Positions 18,472 through 26,077 of a stretch of DNA of 64,000 nt are shown here, one piece after another. Made by a program: the position numbers and the translations under genes. Position 1 is the stretch's first letter; each line of letters begins with the position of its first letter. Under the pieces are notes generated by a model that was not told the origin of the DNA, ran no database searches, and saw only the letters and a program-made list of their open reading frames with translations. This DNA is from Acetobacter cibinongensis. Lineage in GTDB: Bacteria > Pseudomonadota > Alphaproteobacteria > Acetobacterales > Acetobacteraceae. The DNA is taken from assembly GCF_000963925.1 (NCBI RefSeq), contig NZ_BAMV01000017.1:248001-312000 (forward strand), in the 5' to 3' direction.

Positions 18472-19386
18472 TTAGCGTCCAGCGAAGGCTTTTTCCACCA
18501 CATAAGAGCCGGGGTTGGACATGTTGCCTTCATCAAACCCACGCGCCTGAAGCAGGGCTTCCGTATCGGCCAGCATTTCAGGTGACCCACAGATCATGAC
18601 GCGGTCATGCTCAGGGTCCAGTTCCGGAATGTTGAGGTCACGGAAGATCTGACCGTTTTCAATCAGCTTGGTGATACGGTCCGTTACGGCATATTCTTCA
18701 CGGGTAACAGCCGGGTAGTAGAGCAGTTTGCCTGCAATATCTTCCCCCAGAAACTCATGCTCTGGCAGTTCGTGGCGAATGTGGTTGTAATAAGCCAGTT
18801 CGCCAGACAGACGCACGGTGTGGCTCAGAATAACCTTTTCGTATTTTTCATAGCAGGCCGGGTCTTTGATCAGGCTCATGAAAGGCGCAAGCCCCGTACC
18901 TGTGGACAGGAAGTACAGGTTACGGCCCGGGCGCAGGTTATCCAAAATCAGGGTGCCAGTCGGTTTGCGGCCCACCAGTACGGTGTCCCCCACCTTGACA
19001 TGGCGCAGGCGGGAGGTCAGCGGGCCATCCGGCACGGCAATGGAGAGGAACTCAAGTTCATCTTCATAGTTGGGAGAAGCCAGAGAATAAGCGCGCAGCA
19101 GCGGCTTTTCGTTCACTTCAATCCCGATCATCGCAAACTGCCCGTTTTCAAAGCGTAGGCCGGGGTCACGTGTCGTGGTGAAGCTGAACAGGCGTTCCGT
19201 CCAATGGTGTACGGTCAGCACTTTTGCCGGGTAGAGGTGGCCATACTCCTTAGTAGGCGGCGCAAGGTGCCATACACCCTCCTGCCCTTCGACCGGCAGA
19301 AGGGCTGTAGGCACTTCGTCAGCCGTCATTTTGGGCAGGATGTCAGAGAAGGTTCCGGTCAGCTGTTCTGTCGTGGTGTCAGACAT
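18472..19386 (-). CDS. fpr: Ferredoxin-NADP reductase
   Basis: A 304-aa FAD enzyme that exchanges electrons between NADP(H) and ferredoxin or flavodoxin. The FAD-binding motif RAYSLASPN, the phosphate-loop segment GPLTSRLRHVKVGD, the NADP-binding STGTGLAPFMSLI and CGSPEML are those of the bacterial subclass of Fpr; the C-terminus is YVVEKAFAGR. Typical members are ~258 aa. The extra ~45 residues at the N-terminus (LPKMTADEVPTALLPVEGQE) are unusual, and an internal start cannot be excluded because no Met follows until the FAD domain. It is the first gene of the fpr-gor pair. Possible electron partners include FdxA at 3556-3894. Confidence 0.93.
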   Translation of the reverse strand: MSDTTTEQLTGTFSDILPKMTADEVPTALLPVEGQEGVWHLAPPTKEYGHLYPAKVLTVHHWTERLFSFTTTRDPGLRFENGQFAMIGIEVNEKPLLRAYSLASPNYEDELEFLSIAVPDGPLTSRLRHVKVGDTVLVGRKPTGTLILDNLRPGRNLYFLSTGTGLAPFMSLIKDPACYEKYEKVILSHTVRLSGELAYYNHIRHELPEHEFLGEDIAGKLLYYPAVTREEYAVTDRITKLIENGQIFRDLNIPELDPEHDRVMICGSPEMLADTEALLQARGFDEGNMSNPGSYVVEKAFAGR

Positions 19387-19746
19387 GGGCCGCTTTATAC
19401 TCCTGATTGCGGGTGCGCTTTTGCGTATAGTGTGGCGGCGTTTCTAAGGGGTACGGCGGTTTTCTGCCAGCTTAAAGTGAACAAAGCCCCTCTTTGCTTC
19501 CTGCACGGGTGCTATGCTTTTCCATGGTAAACAAGGGGTTAGCAATAGAATAAAGTACCGTTCCCCAGCGTGGGACAGAGCGGTTTTTGGGCAGGATAGT
19601 GCCGGTATAGTCACGCAGCGCTGCGTGAATCCCACATTCTGCTTTTGCAGGGGCGTGTTTGAAAAGCAGAAAGGTTATGTGAAAACACGTGCGTTTTCCC
19701 GCGCAGGCCATTGTTCCGCACCGCGTGATAGCGCAAGAGTAATGGC
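19387..19746. other. Divergent intergenic region with an 18-bp perfect palindrome
   Basis: This 360-bp interval between fpr (leftward) and the second SUV3 helicase (rightward) holds no convincing gene. At 19611-19628 it contains the perfect palindrome TCACGCAGCGCTGCGTGA, a good candidate for a dimeric regulator site about 120 nt before the helicase start. Small open frames here lack ribosome sites and protein-like composition. Confidence 0.55.
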
Positions 19747-22104
19747 ATGACGTCAGAACCTTTTGCTTCCCCCGCCCGCGAGGCGTTTGCCCATGTTTCC
19801 GCCCGCACAGGGTTTGCAGTAGACCCCAAGGAAGAGCAGGAAGTCATCCGCCGTGTTGCCCGTGCGCTGGAGCCGGATGCACGGGACATTCCGGATGAAA
19901 CCTTCCGCGATATTCTCTGCACCGTGCGCCGCAAAAAACGTATCTCCCGCCTTGTTGACCTGACGCGCCGGAGCGGGCGCATCTGGGTGACGCGGGACGA
20001 GATCGAGCAGGCGGTTGCCACCATTACCGAGCCCGAGGCGAATGATACCGTGCTGGAACGGGCCTTGGCACCCGTTGCACAGGAGCGCCTGCGGTCTTAT
20101 GCCGCCACGCCGCGCAAGGTTTTTGACGCCATTCAGGCAGACCTGCTGGATACAGGGCGCGTTTTATCCCCCGGCCAGATAGACCTTCTGCTTATGGCCA
20201 TTGCCATTGCGTTTGGCCTGCCGGAGGGAGACCCGTTTCTGGACACGGCGCGCAGAGACGAAGCCCAGCGCCAGAAAACCGCCCACACCATTGAGCGCAC
20301 CGCGCAGGAAAAACGCCAGAAGGAAGAACAGCGCCTCGCGGCGTGGGAAGAAAGCCTTGTCCCGTTCAAGGACGTGCCGCGCCTACTGCGCTGCTCCCAC
20401 AAGGAGGCGTTGCGCTGGATTGCAGAGAACAGGCTGCCTGTTGCCCGAAAGGTCAGCGAATCGGGTGGCCGTGAGCGGTGGGAGTTTGACCCTGCCGAAC
20501 TGATTGCCCTGCGCGACAAGCTGGGGGAATGGCGGGATGGCGCGGCAGCAGCAACGCCTGGCAGCCCCCGTGTTCAGGCAGATATGGGCCGCAAGGTGGC
20601 CAATTCCGTTATTGCGCGTGTGGCGGCGCTGGACCGCTATGCGGCCCATTTCCGTACCGCCCGCGCCTTGAACCGGCAGATTACGCTGGTGACTGGCCCA
20701 ACCAATAGCGGTAAATCCTACACGGCCCTGAATGCTCTGGCGCAGGCCGATAGCGGGCTTGCCTTGGCCCCCCTGCGGTTGCTGGCGCATGAATTTCGGG
20801 AGGCTCTGGCGTCTCGTGGTGTGGAGGCTTCGCTTTCTACGGGGGAGGAGCGCATTCTGGTGCCCAGCAGCAAACATCTGGCTGCTACGGTTGAGATGTG
20901 CCCCTTCTATAATCCCGTTGATGTTGCGGTGATTGATGAAGCCCAGATGCTGTTTGACACAGACCGTGGGGCCGCATGGACAGCGGCCATTATGGGGGCA
21001 CCCGCCCGGCATTTGTATATTCTGGGTGCACCGGACTGTATCCCCATGGTGCGGCGTATTGCTGAGCTCTGCGGTGACCCGGTGGATGAAATTTCACTGG
21101 AGCGTAAAAGCCCGCTGCGGTCAGCCAGTCAGCCCGTCAAGTTGGCAGACCTGACAACCGGCGATGCATTGATAGCCTTTTCCCGCCGTGAAGTGCTGGA
21201 CCTGCGTGCAGCCCTTATGCAGCACGGCAAACGGGTTGCGGTGGTGTATGGCGCGCTCAGCCCGGAAGTACGCCGTGCGGAAGCCCAGCGCTTTAACTCC
21301 GGTGCCGCTGATATTCTGATTGCAACAGACGCCATTGGCATGGGGCTTAACCTGTCCATCAAGCGGGTGGTTTTTGCTGCGCTCAAGAAGTTTGATGGCC
21401 GCCAGACACGTGACCTCACTGTGCAGGAGGTCAAGCAGATTGGCGGGCGTGCTGGCCGTTACGGAAAGCACGAGGTCGGTACGGTGGCCGTATTGGCCGG
21501 GGCAGGCAGCCCCTCCTTTATCCGCCGACAGCTTGAAGCCGATACGGAAGAGCAGAGCGACCTGCGGCCCTACGTGCAGCCTGACGCAGATATTGTGAAA
21601 GCCGTTGCGGCTGAAATTGGGTCGGAAAGCCTTTACGGCGTTCTGTCACGCATTCATCGCGCGGTGCTGCGTAAGGATGACCCCAATTACCGCCTTGCGG
21701 ATATGGAACAGGCCTTTGACATTGCGTCTGCTCTGGAAGGGGTGGAGGGGCTGGATCTCACAACCCGCTGGTCTTACGCCATGTGCCCCGTGGATGACCG
21801 CGATAACGGGATCAAGCGTTTGGTAGGCTGGGCGGCGGACCACGCAGCGGGCCGCCGTGTCATGCCACCCGGTACGGGCAGGCTGCCACCCAGTGAGCGG
21901 GCAAGCCGTGAAGAGCTCGAGCGGGCAGAAAAACGCCATAAACGCTTGGTCGCATGGCGCTGGCTGGCTTTACGCTTCCCCGATTTCTACCCGGACCGGG
22001 AAGAGGCAGAAGAGACAACGCGCAAACTGAATGACTGGATTGAAAGCGTATTGCGGCAGCAGAGCCGCACCCGCACCACATCTGGGCGCGAACGGCGGAA
22101 ATAG
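19747..22104 (+). CDS. SUV3-like helicase with internal helix-turn-helix-like segment
   Basis: A 785-aa protein. The helicase core starts late: Walker A GPTNSGKSY at residues 317-325, motif II DEAQ at 397-400, motif V ATDAIGMGLNLSIKRVVF, and motif VI QIGGRAGRYG with the arginine finger. That is the SUV3-type arrangement (GPTNSGK, and GRAGR followed by Y/G). The first ~300 residues are not found in the paralogue at 4058-6703. They comprise an alpha-helical region, a charged linker (residues ~168-200) and, at ~206-256, a segment resembling excisionase/MerR-type HTH domains (PRLLRCSHKEALRWIAENRL, then a GRERWEFDPAELIAL wing). The C-terminus is Arg-rich. It probably unwinds RNA, perhaps recruited by nucleic-acid contacts of the insert. 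Confidence 0.87.
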   Translation: MTSEPFASPAREAFAHVSARTGFAVDPKEEQEVIRRVARALEPDARDIPDETFRDILCTVRRKKRISRLVDLTRRSGRIWVTRDEIEQAVATITEPEANDTVLERALAPVAQERLRSYAATPRKVFDAIQADLLDTGRVLSPGQIDLLLMAIAIAFGLPEGDPFLDTARRDEAQRQKTAHTIERTAQEKRQKEEQRLAAWEESLVPFKDVPRLLRCSHKEALRWIAENRLPVARKVSESGGRERWEFDPAELIALRDKLGEWRDGAAAATPGSPRVQADMGRKVANSVIARVAALDRYAAHFRTARALNRQITLVTGPTNSGKSYTALNALAQADSGLALAPLRLLAHEFREALASRGVEASLSTGEERILVPSSKHLAATVEMCPFYNPVDVAVIDEAQMLFDTDRGAAWTAAIMGAPARHLYILGAPDCIPMVRRIAELCGDPVDEISLERKSPLRSASQPVKLADLTTGDALIAFSRREVLDLRAALMQHGKRVAVVYGALSPEVRRAEAQRFNSGAADILIATDAIGMGLNLSIKRVVFAALKKFDGRQTRDLTVQEVKQIGGRAGRYGKHEVGTVAVLAGAGSPSFIRRQLEADTEEQSDLRPYVQPDADIVKAVAAEIGSESLYGVLSRIHRAVLRKDDPNYRLADMEQAFDIASALEGVEGLDLTTRWSYAMCPVDDRDNGIKRLVGWAADHAAGRRVMPPGTGRLPPSERASREELERAEKRHKRLVAWRWLALRFPDFYPDREEAEETTRKLNDWIESVLRQQSRTRTTSGRERRK

Positions 22105-22113
22105 GCAGAAGGT

Positions 22114-22137
22114 ACGGGCTGGCTTTAACCAGCCCGT
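22114..22137. terminator. Hairpin between convergent genes
   Basis: ACGGGCTGG / CCAGCCCGT forms a perfect 9-bp stem with a 6-nt loop, 9 nt past the helicase stop and 5 nt before the SDR stop. T-runs are poor on both strands, so termination is plausible but not certain. Confidence 0.5.
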
Positions 22138-22142
22138 TGGTC

Positions 22143-23093
22143 TTACCAACCCAGACCGGTCAGGCGTTCGGAAACATCCCATAGGCGCTCAGCCGTACTG
22201 GCTTTTAACGCGGCGGCAGGAACATGCGCTGGCCCCGGTTGGCCCCGGCGCTCCTTGGTACCCTGTGGGCCGTAATAATCTCCGTCCCGCGCAATGGGAG
22301 CCAGCGTGGCATAGAGCAGCGGTTCTGCCCCACGCGCAGCCGACTGGCCCATAACGCGCAAAACCGCACTGCCCAGCACGCGTTCTACCTTACCCAAGGC
22401 TTCAGGCAGCGCGGAGGCCGGACCATTGGCGATGATGGAGGTAGAAGACCAGCCCGGATGCGCTGCGCGGGAATGAATATTCCAGCCAGCTTCACCCGCT
22501 TTGCGGGCCAACTCCCGTGCAAACAGAAGGTTGGCCAGTTTGCTTTGCTGGTAAGCCCCAAAAGCGCTGTAGCGGTGCCGAAACTGTAGGTCATCAAAAT
22601 GGATGCTCCCTTTGCAGGCAGCAAGGCTGGCAACGGTTGTCACAACGCCGCCGCCCGGTGCTGCCTCAAGCAAAGGGCGTAAGTGGTAGGTCAGGGCAAA
22701 ATGGCCAAGATGGTTGGTGCCAAACTGCACTTCAAACCCATCCTGCGTTTCCTGCCGCTGGGCCGGCGCCATAATACCAGCGTTATTAACCAGAATATCC
22801 AGCCGGTTCGTAAGTCTGGCAACGTCTGCTGCACAGGCGGCTACGGACTGGAGGGATGTCAGGTCAAGCGTAAGCATCTCAACCAGCGCAGTGGGGCAGC
22901 GGGCCTTTAGTGCTGCAAGGGCTGCCGTGCCGCGCTCTGCATTGCGTACAGGCAGTAATAACCGCGCCCCACGCGTGGCCAAGCCACAGGCTACTTCAAA
23001 CCCCAGCCCGCTATTGGCACCTGTTACTAGGGCAACCCGTCCGTCAAGGTTGGGCTGCTTGGCCGTTACGGCCCATTCATGGCGGCCCAGCAT
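22143..23093 (-). CDS. Short-chain dehydrogenase/reductase
   Basis: A 316-aa NAD(P)-dependent oxidoreductase of the classical SDR type, in the branch of retinol-dehydrogenase/WW-domain-oxidoreductase-like proteins. It has the cofactor motif TGANSGLGFEVA near the N-terminus, NNAGIMAP, a catalytic Ser in TVASLAACKG and the YQQSKLANLLFA active site (Tyr-x3-Lys). HPGWSSTSI is the typical post-active-site segment. The substrate cannot be inferred. Its start overlaps the DedA stop (TAATG), so it is translationally coupled to a membrane protein upstream. Confidence 0.9.
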   Translation of the reverse strand: MLGRHEWAVTAKQPNLDGRVALVTGANSGLGFEVACGLATRGARLLLPVRNAERGTAALAALKARCPTALVEMLTLDLTSLQSVAACAADVARLTNRLDILVNNAGIMAPAQRQETQDGFEVQFGTNHLGHFALTYHLRPLLEAAPGGGVVTTVASLAACKGSIHFDDLQFRHRYSAFGAYQQSKLANLLFARELARKAGEAGWNIHSRAAHPGWSSTSIIANGPASALPEALGKVERVLGSAVLRVMGQSAARGAEPLLYATLAPIARDGDYYGPQGTKERRGQPGPAHVPAAALKASTAERLWDVSERLTGLGW

Positions 23094-23689
23094 TATGGGG
23101 TTATCCGCAAGCGGTCGTCTTTTTCCGCAGCTTTCATGGCTTCCTCCGTCAGACGTTTCTCATTGCGTTTGAGGAACAGGAACGAGCCCCCGATGATAAT
23201 GATGGCGCAGATGCCAAACCCGATGCCGACCGGCCCGGACAGTTTCAGAACTTCATTACCAAGCAGGTAAGTGCCTATGGCGTAACCGCCAGCCCAGCAC
23301 AGTCCACCCAACGCATTGTGCCATAAAAACGTATGCCACGGCATATGGTTCGCGCCAGCCAGCAGGGCAACAAACATACGCAGCACGGCAATAAAACGGC
23401 CAAAGAACACAACAGACCCGCCATGCTTCAAAAATACATAGCGGCCAAGCAGCAGGCGCTCTGGTGTCAGGCCGAATTTGGGGCCGTATTTCTGCAACAG
23501 CTTCAGGCCGAGGGCACGGCCTATCAGGTAGCCAAAATTATCCCCCATAATGGCCCCAGCCACGGCAGCAATAATAACGCCGGTAATACTGAGCTTATGG
23601 GTGGTCGCGCAGAAGAGCGCACCTGTTATGATCAGGCTTTCTGCGGGTAGCGGAAACCCCATGCTTTCCAGCATGACCACAATCCCCAC
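23093..23689 (-). CDS. DedA/SNARE-associated-family membrane protein (start uncertain)
   Basis: At least 198 aa. It is a multi-spanning inner-membrane protein of the DedA family, which acts in lipid-carrier flipping and membrane homeostasis. The family motif LESMGFPLPAESLIITGAL, then GDNFGYLIGR and FFGRFIAVLRMFVALLAGANHMPWHTF with the conserved Arg and Gly residues, are clear. The only standard start in frame is GTG 23689, but DedA-like sequence continues upstream (LNSLFAHYGYAVVG) to about 23764 without ATG, GTG or TTG. A CTG at 23764 is a candidate start, or a frameshift hides the real one. It is coupled to the SDR gene downstream. Confidence 0.85.
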   Translation of the reverse strand: MGIVVMLESMGFPLPAESLIITGALFCATTHKLSITGVIIAAVAGAIMGDNFGYLIGRALGLKLLQKYGPKFGLTPERLLLGRYVFLKHGGSVVFFGRFIAVLRMFVALLAGANHMPWHTFLWHNALGGLCWAGGYAIGTYLLGNEVLKLSGPVGIGFGICAIIIIGGSFLFLKRNEKRLTEEAMKAAEKDDRLRITP

Positions 23690-24003
23690 AACTGCGTAGC
23701 CGTAATGAGCAAACAGGCTGTTGAGGTGCTGAAGCGAAAAGAAGGATTCAAGAGTGTGTAGCAGGACAGGGCATCCAGTTCTGTCTATGGCAGGTCTTGC
23801 AGGCAGGAAGCCTGTAGACGGCGGAGTGTCAAGCCTGTGCCATGGTGGGGCAAAGTCTGCGGTGCCATGGCAGTCTCTGCTGTGCTGCCCCTGAAGGGGT
23901 TGAGGCTGGCGGTATCATGCCTGAAGATAGACGCTCTGTCTTGTCGCTTCCATGTGGCATGAAACAGCTTTTGCCATTTGCCTCCGTAGTCAGGAAAACT
24001 GCC

Positions 24004-25983
24004 ATGTCTGTTTCCACCAAGCCTGCTCCTTTGCCTCTGCCTTTACCCTGCGGGTCATGGCCGTCTCCGGTTACGGTTGATCTGGTGGCAGGGAAAGCAC
24101 TCTCCCTGTCTGAGGTGAACGCTGATGGTGCCATGGTGTACTGGCTGGAACGCAGACCTGCTGAAAAAGGCCGCACGGTGCTTCGGCGGTGGCAGGAAGG
24201 CCTTGGCGCGCAGGATGTTCTGCCAGCGGTGTACGATGTAGGCACCCGTGTGCATGAATATGGCGGTGCTCCTTACGCGGTGGGGCATGGTCATGTCGCG
24301 TTTTCAGAGAAAAAATCCGGCGCATTGTGGTTTTTCGCCAAAAGCGCAGAGGCCCCAGTGTGCCTGAGCCACACGGAGGGCCTGCGTTACGCCGACCTGC
24401 GTTTTGCTCCGGATGCCTCCTGTCTTCTGGCCGTGCGGGAGGATCATCGTGCGGCAGGTGAGCCAAAAGCCGCTTTGGTGGCCTTTGCGCTCACACTTAC
24501 CGCAACAGGCGTGCAGGCTGGCCCGGAACAGGTGCTGCATATGGGCCCGGATTTTCTGGCAGCGCCCAGTGTGTCTCCCGATGGGCGGTATCTGGCATGG
24601 ATTGAGTGGCAACACCCGAACATGCCGTGGGACTCCACACGTCTTTGCGGTGCCACGCTGGTACGCACACCGGAAGGGCAGATTTCCGGCCTGTCAAACC
24701 GGCATGTTCTGGCCGGGGCAACGCAAAGTGAATCCCTGATAGAACCGCGTTGGGCAGATAATGGCACGCTTCAGGTTGTGTCTGACCGTACTGGTACCTG
24801 GACCGTCTGGTCCATACAGCCGCAGGAATTTGAGCACTGTGATGTGACTTTAACGCCCGCGCCTGTTCCGGGCGGTGAAATCGGGCAGCCTGCCTGGGTG
24901 TTCGGGCAGCGGAGCTATCAGCCTTTGCCCGAAGGTGGGTATGTGGTGTTGGTCGTGCAGGATGGCACAACCCGCTGCCAGATTACCGATGCAGCGGGAA
25001 ATGTGACGCTTTTTCACGCGCATCCGGAGCAATGTCCTGTTCGGCTTGATGACGGTCGGTTTGCATGGCTGGAAGCCCCCTGTGACGCATTGCCTGCCGT
25101 GGTGGTTGGCACGGCGCAGGCTGGGGTGGCGCATAGTGTGCAGCGGGCTGCTGACCTAACGCTGGACAAGCTCGACATTTCAAAGCCTGAAACGATTCGC
25201 TTTCCCGTTGAACCTGGTGGCCCGGCGCTCGGCCATGCCTTTTTTTATGCGCCTGCAAATAGCAAGGTCTGCATACCGGAAGGAGAAAAACCACCTATGA
25301 TTGTGCTTGTGCATGGCGGCCCAACGGCCCGGGCACAGGAAGGCTTCTCCTTCAAGGTACAGTGGTGGACCTCGCGCGGCTTTGCCGTGCTGGATGTCAA
25401 TTACGGAGGGTCCACCGGATTCGGCCGGGCATGGCGCAACCGGCTGAAAGGCGCATGGGGCCTTGTGGATGTGGCGGACTGCATTGCGGCCGCACAGCAC
25501 ATGGTCAACACAGGCCGCGTTGACCCCCAGCGACTCGCAATTCGTGGTTCAAGTGCCGGGGGTATGACCGTTTTAGTCGCTCTTGCGTCCTCGTCTTTGT
25601 TTGCTGCCGGGGTCAGCCTGTATGGCGTGACGGATCTGCGGGCTTTGGCGGCAGAAACGCATAAATTCGAGGCCCGATATCTGGATGGGTTAATCGGCCC
25701 CTGGCCGGAAGCCGAATCGGTTTACCTTGAACGCTCGCCCATCAGCGTGGCCGCGCAGATCAAAGCGCCTGTTCTCATGTTGCAGGGGTTGGATGACACG
25801 GTTGTGCCCCCCAATCAGGCACGCAGCATGGCGGCAGCGCTTCAGAAAGCCGGGACATCCTGCACACTTCATGAGTTCGCTGGGGAGGGCCACGGTTTCA
25901 GGCAGGAGAGCACGTTACGTCAGGCGTTGGCGGCTGAACTGTCCTTTTACGGGCAGGTTTTCGGGTTCACCCCAGCCTCCTGA
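24004..25983 (+). CDS. S9 family peptidase (prolyl oligopeptidase / acyl-aminoacyl peptidase type)
   Basis: A 659-aa serine peptidase. The ATG at 24004 was chosen because AGGA lies ~9 nt upstream; the frame is open back to 23842, but that region reads poorly as protein. The N-terminal ~400 residues are beta-propeller-like, with repeated W-x-L and SPDGRYLAWIEW patterns. The C-terminal alpha/beta-hydrolase has VLVHGGPTAR (oxyanion region), the nucleophile elbow RGSSAGGMT, the acid in MLQGLDDTVVPP and the catalytic His in GEGHGF. No signal peptide is evident, so it is probably cytosolic. It is a single-gene unit. Confidence 0.92.
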   Translation: MSVSTKPAPLPLPLPCGSWPSPVTVDLVAGKALSLSEVNADGAMVYWLERRPAEKGRTVLRRWQEGLGAQDVLPAVYDVGTRVHEYGGAPYAVGHGHVAFSEKKSGALWFFAKSAEAPVCLSHTEGLRYADLRFAPDASCLLAVREDHRAAGEPKAALVAFALTLTATGVQAGPEQVLHMGPDFLAAPSVSPDGRYLAWIEWQHPNMPWDSTRLCGATLVRTPEGQISGLSNRHVLAGATQSESLIEPRWADNGTLQVVSDRTGTWTVWSIQPQEFEHCDVTLTPAPVPGGEIGQPAWVFGQRSYQPLPEGGYVVLVVQDGTTRCQITDAAGNVTLFHAHPEQCPVRLDDGRFAWLEAPCDALPAVVVGTAQAGVAHSVQRAADLTLDKLDISKPETIRFPVEPGGPALGHAFFYAPANSKVCIPEGEKPPMIVLVHGGPTARAQEGFSFKVQWWTSRGFAVLDVNYGGSTGFGRAWRNRLKGAWGLVDVADCIAAAQHMVNTGRVDPQRLAIRGSSAGGMTVLVALASSSLFAAGVSLYGVTDLRALAAETHKFEARYLDGLIGPWPEAESVYLERSPISVAAQIKAPVLMLQGLDDTVVPPNQARSMAAALQKAGTSCTLHEFAGEGHGFRQESTLRQALAAELSFYGQVFGFTPAS

Positions 25984-26002
25984 GGCATTGAAGTGGACAC
26001 AC

Positions 26003-26039
26003 TAAAAAAGGCCGATTCTCCCTTGAGAGAATCGGCCTT
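26003..26039 (-). terminator. Rho-independent terminator of malic enzyme
   Basis: The 13-bp stem AAGGCCGATTCTC / GAGAATCGGCCTT is followed on the minus strand by a T-run (A-run at 26004-26009 on the plus strand). It also lies 20 nt after the S9 peptidase stop and could end that transcript, but the T-run favours leftward termination. Confidence 0.88.
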
Positions 26040-26077
26040 GCTGCCTCAAGCGCTCCGGCTTAGCGGAAAGCCTGAGT

